DNA of 64,000 nucleotides from CBDDBU01 sp965226045. GTDB lineage: Bacteria; Pseudomonadota; Alphaproteobacteria; VGEJ01. Both the position numbers and the translations under genes were made by a program. Below the pieces are notes generated by a model. That model was not told the origin of the DNA. It searched no databases and was given only the letters and a program-made list of their open reading frames with translations. Of the stretch, positions 45,446 to 53,394 are shown in pieces. The stretch lies in contig CBDDBU010000023.1 in NCBI GenBank assembly GCA_965226045.1, forward strand, positions 1 through 64,000. The letters are read 5' to 3'. The first letter of the stretch is position 1; every line of letters starts with the position of its first letter.

Positions 45446-45519
45446 GGCCAGGTGGCGGAGTGGTTACGCAGCGGACTGCAAATCCGTGTACACCGGTTCG
45501 AATCCGGTCCTGGCCTCCA
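45446..45519 (+). tRNA. tRNA-Cys (anticodon GCA)
   Basis: Acceptor GGCCAGG/CCTGGCC, anticodon arm CGGAC-TGCAAAT-CCG with GCA, T arm CCGG-TTCGAAT-CCGG, discriminator T and an encoded CCA. Confidence 0.95.
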
Positions 45520-45596
45520 TTCCCTCTGGTTGGTCGACAGCGGCTTTTGGCGCCGTTGGAACAGGTGTGGAGTGGACATTTGATACACTCGACGTC

Positions 45597-46427
45597 ATGG
45601 ACCAAATCGCCGCTGTGGGGGCCGCTGTGCGTCTGAGCGATGCGACCGTCGCGGAGTTCCACCGCGAGGGCTTCGTGTTCTTTCCCAATGTCTTCGCCGC
45701 TGACGAAGTCGAGCTGTTGTGCCGCGAGGCGCACGCCATCTTCGAACTCGACCGCGAAGAGGTGTGGCGCGAGTCGACCGGGGTCGCCCGCACGGCGTTC
45801 GCCGCCCAGACCTACAACGAGGCCTATCGCCGGCTGGGCGCGCACCCCCGCCTGATCGCACCGGTCGAGCAGCTTTTGGGCGGCCGGCTCTACATGCATC
45901 AGTTCAAGATCAACGCCAAGGCGGCCTTCGACGGCGAGGTCTGGCAGTGGCACCAGGACTACGGCACCTGGCAGCGCGACGACGCCATGCCCGAGCCGCT
46001 GGCCATGAACATCGCCGTCTTTCTCGACGACGTGACGGCGGTCAACGGGCCGCTCTTCCTCATTCCGGGGAGCCACACGGCCGGCGTCCAGGCGGCGGGC
46101 CATGATCTCGCGACGACTAGCTATCCGTTGTGGACGCTCGGTCGCGAGACGGTGCGCACCCTAGCCGAGGCCGGCGGCATCGTGGCGCCCCTCGGCAAGG
46201 CCGGCTCGATGCTCATGTTTCACTCGAATCTGGTGCACGCGAGCCCGCCCAATATCAGCCCGTTTGAGCGCACCATCGTCTACCTCTCGCTGTGCCGGAC
46301 CGACAACCATATCCGCAAGTTCGCGCGCAAGGCGTGGATCGCGCATCGCGACTTCACGCCGATCGAGGCACTCGCGGACAATTGCTTGCGAGAGCTCGCC
46401 CAGACGACGGCGCCCCCGCCGGCCTAG
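45597..46427 (+). CDS. Phytanoyl-CoA dioxygenase-family (PhyH) Fe(II)/2-oxoglutarate oxygenase
   Basis: A 276-residue PhyH-type oxygenase. The iron triad is H119 and D121 (QWHQDYGTW) and H214 (FHSNLVHASPPN). R225 (FERTIVYLS) would bind 2-oxoglutarate. It hydroxylates an unknown small molecule; ectoine hydroxylase is the best-known bacterial relative, but ectoine genes are absent here. The ATG at 45597 is chosen as the first start before the homology. It follows tRNA-Cys by 77 bases. Multiple PhyH genes are a feature of marine and sponge-associated alphaproteobacteria. Ends in TAG. Confidence 0.87.
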   Translation: MDQIAAVGAAVRLSDATVAEFHREGFVFFPNVFAADEVELLCREAHAIFELDREEVWRESTGVARTAFAAQTYNEAYRRLGAHPRLIAPVEQLLGGRLYMHQFKINAKAAFDGEVWQWHQDYGTWQRDDAMPEPLAMNIAVFLDDVTAVNGPLFLIPGSHTAGVQAAGHDLATTSYPLWTLGRETVRTLAEAGGIVAPLGKAGSMLMFHSNLVHASPPNISPFERTIVYLSLCRTDNHIRKFARKAWIAHRDFTPIEALADNCLRELAQTTAPPPA

Positions 46428-46684
46428 CGCGCGTGGCCCGCCACGAGCGAGGGGTGTTATGCTAGCGGTGGGCAAGGACGGGCGGATCGCGATACGCCGC
46501 CTCACCCCCTCATTTGGCTCATATGCACCGTGACCGTGCACTGTGAACGGGTGGTGATCTTCGGTGGTGTAGACGGATGTGAACGATGCGCTGAGGTCGC
46601 ACGGTTGCCCGTGAGGTTTGGCGGACATACATGTTGGCCAACATGTTTCGGCTGCCTCCACGGTGGCGATCAGGAGCCAAGGCC

Positions 46685-47524
46685 ATGACCAGCACTCAAG
46701 CCGCCCTTCCGGCCGCAGTCGTCGAGGCCCCCCTCACCTACTCGATCGCGACTGGCGAGAAGCCGGTCTCCGGCGCCGACCAGGTGGGTGGGCAGCTGCG
46801 CTACCGCACCGGCGCCCAGGAAGAGCGGGTGGTGGCGATCGCCAACGGACGGTTGGCGCGCGCCTCGTTCAAGCTCGACCGGCACGGCTTCGAGCTGGCC
46901 GAGCACGCGACCGCCGTCGGCGATTTCGACGGCGAGGACGAGGTGCGCTCGGTCTACTACCCGGAGGTCGAGCGGCTGGTGAAGGCGCGGACCGGCGCCA
47001 CACGCGTGCTCGTCTTCGATCACACGCTCAGGACCGGCGATGAAGTGGCGCGGGCGGCGCGCCAGATCCGCGAAACGGTCAAGCTCGTCCACAACGACTA
47101 CACCGAGTGGTCGGGGCCCCAGCGCGTGCGCGACCTGCTGCCCGCCGAGGCCGATGCCCTGCTGCACCACCGGGTCGCGGTGATCCAGGTGTGGCGGCCG
47201 ATTCGCGCGCCGGTCGAACAGGATCCGCTGGCGATCTGCGATGCGCGCACGATCGCGCCCGGTGACCTGATCGCGGCCGAGCGCCGCCACCCTGATCGGG
47301 TCGGCGAGATCTATCATCTCACCCACAATCCCGACCACCGTTGGTACTATTTCCCGCGCATGGAGCGCGACGAAGCACTGGTGTTCAAGTGCTACGACTC
47401 GGAGACCGACGGCCGCTCGCGCTTCACCGCCCACGCTTCGTTCGACGACCCCACCGCGCCGGCCGACGCGCCGCCGCGCGAGAGCATCGAGGCACGGACC
47501 CTGGCGTTCTTCGAACCGGCTTGA
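46685..47524 (+). CDS. CmcJ/NvfI-family (AsaB-like) oxidoreductase
   Basis: A 279-residue protein. Landmarks: VRSVYYPEVERLVKARTGAT, VLVFDHTLR, KLVHNDYTEWSGPQRVRDLL, AVIQVWRPIRAPVEQDPLAI, EIYHLTHNPDHRWYYFPRM and ALVFKCYDSETDGRSRFTAH. They match the fungal/bacterial CmcJ-like family of presumed 2-oxoglutarate-dependent hydroxylases, with HND and a distal HASFDDP as likely ligands. Substrate unknown. The ATG at 46685 is preferred to 46631. The two oxygenase genes in a row may serve one catabolic purpose; the 257 bases between them hold nothing recognisable. Confidence 0.8.
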   Translation: MTSTQAALPAAVVEAPLTYSIATGEKPVSGADQVGGQLRYRTGAQEERVVAIANGRLARASFKLDRHGFELAEHATAVGDFDGEDEVRSVYYPEVERLVKARTGATRVLVFDHTLRTGDEVARAARQIRETVKLVHNDYTEWSGPQRVRDLLPAEADALLHHRVAVIQVWRPIRAPVEQDPLAICDARTIAPGDLIAAERRHPDRVGEIYHLTHNPDHRWYYFPRMERDEALVFKCYDSETDGRSRFTAHASFDDPTAPADAPPRESIEARTLAFFEPA

Positions 47525-47630
47525 GCCTTCCTGCCCACGCCTCGGGCATCTGCCTATGTCTTCGGCAATGGGCTCGCGCCGAATAGGCGCCGACAGCCCG
47601 AATTTCCGCGGGTCATGCGGTGTTGACCGG

Positions 47631-47645
47631 CGGCACGCAGTTTGC
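47631..47645 (+). promoter_or_regulatory. Sigma54 (RpoN) -24/-12 promoter of glnB-glnA
   Basis: CGGCACG-CAGT-TTGC matches the consensus TGGCACG-N4-TTGC except for its first base. It is 38 bases before the glnB start codon, a good distance. It implies NtrC-dependent expression under nitrogen limitation. NtrC sites were not identified. Confidence 0.75.
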
Positions 47646-47682
47646 TCTGTCTGTTGGGACGAGACACCGCGGGGGTCACAGA

Positions 47683-48021
47683 ATGAAGAAGATCGAGGCC
47701 ATCATCAAGCCGTTCAAGCTCGATGAGGTGAAGGACGCGCTGCACGAGATCGGGTTGCAGGGCATGACGGTGACCGAGACCAAGGGGTTTGGCCGCCAAA
47801 AAGGCCACACCGAGCTCTATCGCGGGGCCGAATACGTGGTCGATTTCCTGCCCAAGGTGAAGATCGAGATCGCGGTCGAGGATCGCCTGGTCGAGCGCGC
47901 CATTGAGACCATCCAACAGGCCGCACACACCGGCCGGATCGGCGACGGTAAGATTTTCGTCACCGCGATCGAGGAAACCATACGTATCCGCACCGGCGAG
48001 CGCGGACCCGACGCCATCTAG
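47683..48021 (+). CDS. glnB: Nitrogen regulatory protein P-II
   Basis: A 112-residue PII signalling protein. The T loop with uridylylation site Y51 (GHTELYRGAEYVVDFLPKVK), the B loop TGRIGDGKIFV (ATP/2-oxoglutarate binding) and C loop complete the trimeric fold. It signals nitrogen status to NtrB, GlnE and others. The ATG at 47683 is the conserved start (MKKIEAIIKPFKLDEVK). glnA follows 65 bases downstream in the same operon, as in Azospirillum and rhizobia. Ends in TAG. Confidence 0.95.
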   Translation: MKKIEAIIKPFKLDEVKDALHEIGLQGMTVTETKGFGRQKGHTELYRGAEYVVDFLPKVKIEIAVEDRLVERAIETIQQAAHTGRIGDGKIFVTAIEETIRIRTGERGPDAI

Positions 48022-48086
48022 CGCCCGGCGCCTCGGACCGCCGCACCGACTTCCATCGACAACCCAGCTTTCCAAAGGACTGAGCC

Positions 48087-49499
48087 ATGGCCGACGACAT
48101 CACGAGCGTCTTGAAAACCATCAAGGACAACGAGGTCCCGTACGTCGACCTCCGCTTCAGCGACCCGCGTGGCAAGTGGCAGCACCTGGCGATCGCTGTC
48201 GACCTGCTCGACGAGGCGGCGTTCGCCGACGGCATCATGTTCGACGGCTCCTCGATCGCCGGCTGGAAGTCGATCCACGAATCCGATATGGCGCTGATGC
48301 CGGACCCGACCACGGCGGTGATGGACCCGTTCTCCGCCCAACCCTCGTTGGTCATCGTGTGCGACGTGCACGAGCCCTCGACCGGCGAGGAATACAGCCG
48401 CGATCCGCGTTCGGCCGGCCGCCGCGCCGAGGCCTATCTCAAGTATTCCGGCATCGGCGACACCGCCTACTTTGGCCCCGAGGCCGAGTTCTTCGTCTTC
48501 GACGACGTGCGTTTCAACGTCAGCATGAACAACACGTTCTACGCCATCGATCAGGAAGAGGGCCCCTACAACGCCGGGCGCGAGTTCGATTCCGGCAACT
48601 ACGGCCACCGCCCCGGCGTCAAGGGCGGCTATTTTCCGGTGCCGCCGGTCGATTCGATGAGCGATCTGCGCGCCGAGATGCTGTCGGTGATGGCCGACAT
48701 GGGCGTATCGATCGAGAAACACCACCACGAGGTGGCGCCGAGCCAGAACGAGCTTGGCATCCGCATGAACACGCTGGTGCGCTCCGCCGACGAGATGCAG
48801 ATCTACAAATACGTCGTCCACAACGTCGCCCATGCCTACGGCAAGTCGGCGACCTTCATGCCCAAGCCGGTGATCGACGACAATGGCTCAGGCATGCACG
48901 TCCACCAATCAATCTGGAAGGACGGCAAGCCGCTGTTCGCCGGCAGCGCCTACGCCGATCTGTCCGAGACGGCGCTGTTCTACATCGGCGGCATCATGCG
49001 CCACGCCAAGGCGCTCAATGCCTTCACCAACCCCTCCACCAACAGCTACAAGCGCCTGATCCCGGGTTTCGAGGCGCCGGTGCTGCTCGCCTACTCAGCG
49101 CGAAACCGCTCGGCCTCCTGCCGCATCCCGTTCTCGGCCAGTCCCAACGGCAAACGCGTCGAGGTGCGCTTCCCCGACGCCACCGCCAACCCCTATCTCG
49201 GCTTCGCGGCCATGCTGATGGCCGGCATCGACGGGATCGAGAACAAGATTCACCCCGGCGACCCGATGGACAAGAACCTCTACGACCTGCCGCCCGAGGA
49301 ACTCAAGGACGTGCCGACGGTGTGCGGCAGCCTTCGCGAGGCCCTCGATTCGCTCGACGGCGATCGCGACTTCCTCAAGAAGGGCGACGTGCTGAGCGAT
49401 GACCTCATTGACGGCTACCTCCAGCTCAAGTGGGAGGAGGTCCACAACCTCGAACACACACCCCACCCGATCGAGTTCTCGATGTACTACAGCTCCTGA
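48087..49499 (+). CDS. glnA: Glutamine synthetase type I
   Basis: A 470-residue GSI subunit of the dodecamer that makes glutamine from glutamate, ammonia and ATP. Metal ligands and active site: GIMFDGSSIAGWKSIHESDM, FGPEAEFFVFDD, HHEVAPSQNELGI, NGSGMHVHQSIWKDGKPLFA. The adenylylation tyrosine is about residue 398 in DKNLYDLPPEEL, so GlnE control is expected. The gene has AAGGA before the ATG. Cotranscribed with glnB from the sigma54-type promoter. Confidence 0.96.
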   Translation: MADDITSVLKTIKDNEVPYVDLRFSDPRGKWQHLAIAVDLLDEAAFADGIMFDGSSIAGWKSIHESDMALMPDPTTAVMDPFSAQPSLVIVCDVHEPSTGEEYSRDPRSAGRRAEAYLKYSGIGDTAYFGPEAEFFVFDDVRFNVSMNNTFYAIDQEEGPYNAGREFDSGNYGHRPGVKGGYFPVPPVDSMSDLRAEMLSVMADMGVSIEKHHHEVAPSQNELGIRMNTLVRSADEMQIYKYVVHNVAHAYGKSATFMPKPVIDDNGSGMHVHQSIWKDGKPLFAGSAYADLSETALFYIGGIMRHAKALNAFTNPSTNSYKRLIPGFEAPVLLAYSARNRSASCRIPFSASPNGKRVEVRFPDATANPYLGFAAMLMAGIDGIENKIHPGDPMDKNLYDLPPEELKDVPTVCGSLREALDSLDGDRDFLKKGDVLSDDLIDGYLQLKWEEVHNLEHTPHPIEFSMYYSS

Positions 49500-49517
49500 G
49501 CCACGCGCCGCTCTCTT

Positions 49518-49545
49518 GATGCATCATGATTTGTCATGATACATC
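49518..49545. promoter_or_regulatory. Palindromic operator of the toxin-antitoxin operon
   Basis: GATGCATCATGA-TTTG-TCATGATACATC is an inverted repeat with 11 of 12 positions paired, ending six bases before the antitoxin start. Autorepression by the antitoxin is typical of such modules. Confidence 0.7.
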
Positions 49546-49551
49546 TGCGAC

Positions 49552-49776
49552 ATGACGCACCGACAGAAGTTCGCGACCCAGGTCGAGGGCGAGTTGCTTG
49601 CTCGGATTCGTGGCATCGCCAAGTCCGAGGGTCGTCAGGTTCAGACGGTCGTTGAGGACGCTTTCCGCACGTACCTCGACGACAGGCAGCGCGAGATACC
49701 GCGCACGCGCGTCATGAAGCACTTCCAGGAAGGCCTTGAGCGCTACGCCACGCTTTATGAACGCTTGGCGAAGTGA
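49552..49776 (+). CDS. Antitoxin of a Doc-type module (ribbon-helix-helix/Phd-like)
   Basis: A 74-residue protein with THRQKFATQVEGELLARIRG, a short beta strand followed by two helices (ARIRGIAKSEGRQVQTVVED) as in ribbon-helix-helix antitoxins. The tail EIPRTRVMKHFQEGLERYAT probably binds the toxin. It overlaps the toxin start (GTGA) by four bases. The start codon is only six bases after the operator palindrome and lacks a ribosome site, so the message may be nearly leaderless. Confidence 0.75.
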   Translation: MTHRQKFATQVEGELLARIRGIAKSEGRQVQTVVEDAFRTYLDDRQREIPRTRVMKHFQEGLERYATLYERLAK

Positions 49777-50165
49777 CCGACTACCTGACCGCCCTGGAGG
49801 TGGTCTCCATGCACGCCGAACTGATCAGGCACTTCGGCGGCGAGCCCGGCCTGCGCGACGCGGGCTTGTTGGAGTCAGCGCTGTTTCGCCCGCAAACTGG
49901 CTACTACGACGATCTGATCGCCGAGGCCGCAGCGCTTTGGGAGAGCCTGTCTCAGAACCACCCCTTCGTGGACGGCAACAAGCGGGGGGCGTTCGCGGCT
50001 ACCCACGCCTTCCTCCAGTTGAATGGCATTACGATCACCGCCGAGGCCGAGCAGACTTGGCTGATTCTCTTGTCGCTCTACGAGGGCGACAACATGACGT
50101 TTGACCGACTGGACGCATGGCTTAGAAAGAACACCGCCGAAGCCGAACAAGAAAACACAGAGTAG
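49773..50165 (+). CDS. doc: Doc-type Fic toxin
   Basis: A 130-residue death-on-curing protein. The Fic motif HPFVDGNKRGAF at residues 63-74 has the catalytic His, the phosphate-anchoring DGNKR, and fits Doc kinases that phosphorylate EF-Tu. The GTG start overlaps the antitoxin stop. Ends in TAG, and the damaged GMC oxidoreductase gene starts three bases later, probably by chance insertion or rearrangement. Confidence 0.88.
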   Translation: MTDYLTALEVVSMHAELIRHFGGEPGLRDAGLLESALFRPQTGYYDDLIAEAAALWESLSQNHPFVDGNKRGAFAATHAFLQLNGITITAEAEQTWLILLSLYEGDNMTFDRLDAWLRKNTAEAEQENTE

Positions 50166-50168
50166 GAC

Positions 50169-51562
50169 ATGGCCTGGGACTACATCATCGTCGGCGCCGG
50201 CTCGGCTGGTTGTGTGTTGGCCAATCGGTTGTCGGCGAAGCCTGAGTGCAAGGTCTTGCTTCTTGAGGCGGGCGGGCGCGACAGCTCTCCCTACGTGCGC
50301 ATTCCCGCCGGTGAGATCAAGGCGATCATGTCGCCCCGCCTCAACTGGCAATACCAAAGCGAGCCCGACCCCTCGCTCAACGGCCGCGCCGACATGTGGG
50401 CCGGCAGCAAGGTGCTGGGCGGGTCAAGCTCGATCAACGGCATGGTCTACCTGCGCGGCCAGCGCGAGGACTATGACAACTGGGCGCGCCTGCTCGGCAA
50501 CACACCCGAGTGGTCGTATTCGGACGTGCTGCGCTACTTCAAACGGATGGAGACCAACCCACGCGGCGAGACCGAATATCACGGCGGCTCTGGCCCGCTC
50601 GAGGTCTCGGACGTGCCGACGCCGCATCCACTCCAGCAGATCTTCATCAAGGCCGCGACCGAGGTCGGGATTCCCTTCAACGCCGATGTCAACGGCGAGA
50701 AACAAGAAGGGGTCGGCCCCAACCAGGGCTCGGTCCGCTTCGGCCGGCGCAACTCGTCGGCCCGGCCGCCCACCTCAAGGCGCACGGTATCGAGGTCGTC
50801 CACGATTCGCCCGGTGTCGGCCAAAACCTGCAGGAGCATCCGATCGTCTGGACCGCCGGCTACGTCAAGATCCCGACCTACAACAACGAGGTCACGCCGG
50901 TCGGCGTCGTCAAGCATGGGCTGAACTGGCTGCTGTTCGGCGAGGGCCCGGCGGCGAGCCCGATCTCCCAGGCTGTGGCCTTCGTGCGAACCCGTCCCGA
51001 CGAGGAGAGCCGCCCCGACATCCAGTTTCACTTCACGCCGACCGGTTACGACGTCAGACCGGATGGCATCTACCTGTTGGAGCGCCCGGCGGTGACGGTC
51101 CCGATCAACGTGTGCCGTCCCAAGAGCCGCAGCGAGATCGTCCTCAAGTCGAGCGACCCCCACGACGGGCCGATGATCAAGCCCAACCTGTTGGGCGATG
51201 CCGACGATATGCGGCGCATGATCGACGGCGTGAAGATCGCCCAGTCGATTTATCGCGCGCCCACCTTCCTGCCGTACTTCGACGGCCCCTTCCTGCCCGG
51301 CCCTGGCATCGAAAGCGACGACGAGATCGAGGCCTATGTCCGCGCCAACACGGCGCCGACCTACCATCCGGTCGGCAGTTGCACGATGGGCCTCGACGCG
51401 CTGGCGGTGGTCGACCCGCGCTTGCGCGTGGTCGGGATCGAGGGCCTGCGGGTGATCGACGCCTCGATCATGCCGATCATCCCCAGCGCCAACACCAACG
51501 CCCCATCGATCATGGTCGGCGAAAAGGGCTCGGATATGGTGTTGGCGGACCGGGCGGGTTAG
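50169..51562 (+). pseudogene. GMC-family oxidoreductase (choline dehydrogenase-like), internal deletion
   Basis: The N-terminal FAD-binding part (DYIIVGAGSAGCVLANRLS) and the GGSSSINGMVYLRGQ motif are normal up to GPNQGSVRFGRR near 50750. At that point about 120 codons are missing. The protein resumes in another frame with GPAAHLKAHGIEVVHDSPGV and runs to the normal end with HPVGSCTMG and PSANTNAPSIMVGEKGSDM. Because of the deletion and frame change no full enzyme can be made. Homologs oxidise alcohols or choline. Confidence 0.85.
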
Positions 51563-51625
51563 CGCCGCTCCGGTGCTAAACTTGAGCTTGCGCGACGATG
51601 TCGCGCGAGCGCGCGGCGACCCGCC

Positions 51626-51637
51626 GGGGGGGGGGGG
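51626..51637 (+). repeat. Run of 12 G upstream of the cyclase-like/SRPBCC gene
   Basis: Twelve G nine bases before the ATG at 51647, in the expected ribosome-site or leader region. Confidence 0.85.
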
Positions 51638-51646
51638 AATCAGGTC

Positions 51647-52845
51647 ATGAGCAATGGTGGGCGCGGTTATCTGGTGCTTGCCGACATCACCGGCTACACG
51701 CGATTTCTGACCGGCTCGGAACTCGACCACGCCGAAGGCATTCTCCGGGACCCGTTCGGCGCGCTGACCGAGCAGCTTCAATCGCCGGTGGTTCTGTCGA
51801 AAACATCCAGGGCGACGCGATCCTCGCCCACGCACCGGCCGCGCGGGCACCCGACGGCGGCGTGATGCCGAACGCGGTGGAGGGCCTCTACTGCGGCTAT
51901 CGGGAACGCCTCGCCCACATGGAGCGCAACACGACCTGCGCGTGCGCGGCGTGCGCCAACATTCCCGATCTCGACCTCAAGCTGCTGGTCCATTTCGGCG
52001 ACTATGTCGAACATTCGCTCGGTGGGCGCAACGAGTTGAGCGGGCTCGACGTGATCTTCGTGCACCGCTTGTTAAAGAACGAGGTGGTCGAGCAGACTGG
52101 GGTTGCCGCCTATGCGTTGTTCACCGAGGCGGCGGTCGCGGCGATTGGCCTCGATGCCTTTTTCGCCGAGGCGCCGCGCTACCGACAGGACGACCCCGAG
52201 CTCGGCGTCATCGAGACCCGAGTGCTCGATATGGGCTCGGTGTGGGAGCGCCACAGAGTTCAAACCCGCGTGGTGCTCGGTCCTGACACGGCGCGCTGGT
52301 TTCCCGACATCTCGGTCGATCTGCCGGCGCCGCCCGATGTCGCCTGGTACTACCTGACCAATCCCCAGGAACGACCCCGTTGGTTCGCCAACGTCACCAA
52401 CCTCGACCGCCGCACGCTCAAGAACGGTCGACTAGCCCCCGGTACCGAAGACCATTGTGCTCACGGTGGGGGTAACGTCTCGCGTTATACGTACCTGGAC
52501 GTCTTGCCCCACAAGCATGTCACCTATGACATCTGGACGCCGCTCGGCGGCGCCGTGCGGACATCGTTGATCTTGGAGCCCGCCGCCACCGGCACCCGCG
52601 TCACGGTGCGCGCGGCGCGGCCCGAGGCGAAGGGTGCGCTGCGAATCCGCCTGCTGCGCCTCATGGCGGGCAGAATAGTCGGCAACTTAGTGGCCGAGTG
52701 GCGAGAGTCGTTCGATCGCCTGGTCGGGCACATCGCCGAGCAAGGCATGGCCAGCGAGGGCGCCGCTCTGGCACCCAAGCTCGCGGCCGAGGAACTCGCC
52801 GCGCTCCCCAAGGATGCGCTGGCGGCGACCCCGGCCCCGACTTGA
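51647..52845 (+). pseudogene. DUF2652-like cyclase-fold plus SRPBCC protein, frameshifted
   Basis: From the ATG at 51647 it reads SNGGRGYLVLADITGYTRFL, a DUF2652 region related to class III cyclases, to LQSPVVLSK. Near 51797 the frame is lost; the continuation NIQGDAILAHAPAARAPDG lies one base away and runs to 52845. A Cys-rich segment (CACAACANIPDLDLK) follows, then HFGDYVEHSLGGRNELSGLD and a C-terminal START/SRPBCC-like domain (VDLPAPPDVAWYYLTNPQER onward). A one-base indel near four A is the simplest cause. Function of such two-domain proteins is not known to me. Confidence 0.75.
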
Positions 52846-52869
52846 GCACGCAACGCCGAGAGTCGCGCG

Positions 52870-53268
52870 TCAGTCCACTCGATTGACGGCGCGGGGGCGG
52901 CCGTTCTCGTCGACCGCGACATAGGTGAACAGACCCTCGGTCACGGTCACTTCCTCGCGCAGGTGGCGGCGCCGGGCCACGGTCTCGACATCGACCGTGA
53001 TTGAGCTGCGCCCAATCCGCACGATCCGCGCGTAACAGCTCACCGTGTCGCCGACGAAGACCGGGCGGTGGAATTTCATGCCCTCCACCGCCACGGTGAC
53101 CGTGCGGCCCCCCGCCCTCTCGGCCGCGACGATGCCGCCAGCCAGATCCATCTGCGACAGGATCCAGCCCCCAAAGATATCGCCGCTCGCGTTGGCGTCG
53201 CGCGGCAGCGGCATGGTACGGATGGCCGGCCCCCCCCCCCGGCCCTCGGTCGCATCCTTGGCGCTCAT
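52870..53268 (-). CDS. yciA: Acyl-CoA thioesterase, YciA-type hotdog protein
   Basis: A 132-residue hotdog enzyme that hydrolyses acyl-CoA. Catalytic Asp region NASGDIFGGWILSQMDLAGG, then VGDTVSCYARIVRIGRSSIT. Near its start codons 10-13 the coding strand has a run of 11 G (53230-53240 as C), giving GRGGGP; one base gained or lost there would shut the gene off. A later in-frame start (TMPLPRDANASGD, ATG at about 53214) could bypass the run. Divergent from parE. Confidence 0.87.
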   Translation of the reverse strand: MSAKDATEGRGGGPAIRTMPLPRDANASGDIFGGWILSQMDLAGGIVAAERAGGRTVTVAVEGMKFHRPVFVGDTVSCYARIVRIGRSSITVDVETVARRRHLREEVTVTEGLFTYVAVDENGRPRAVNRVD

Positions 53269-53394
53269 CGACCTAGACCACTATATGTTGTTGGTGACAC
53301 TCTCTCTTATACCCTATAGTCCGCCGTCGGAGCCACGTTTCCCGCACCCGGCCCGACATCGGGCTCGATCGGGCGGGGCCTTTCAGTCGCCGCT

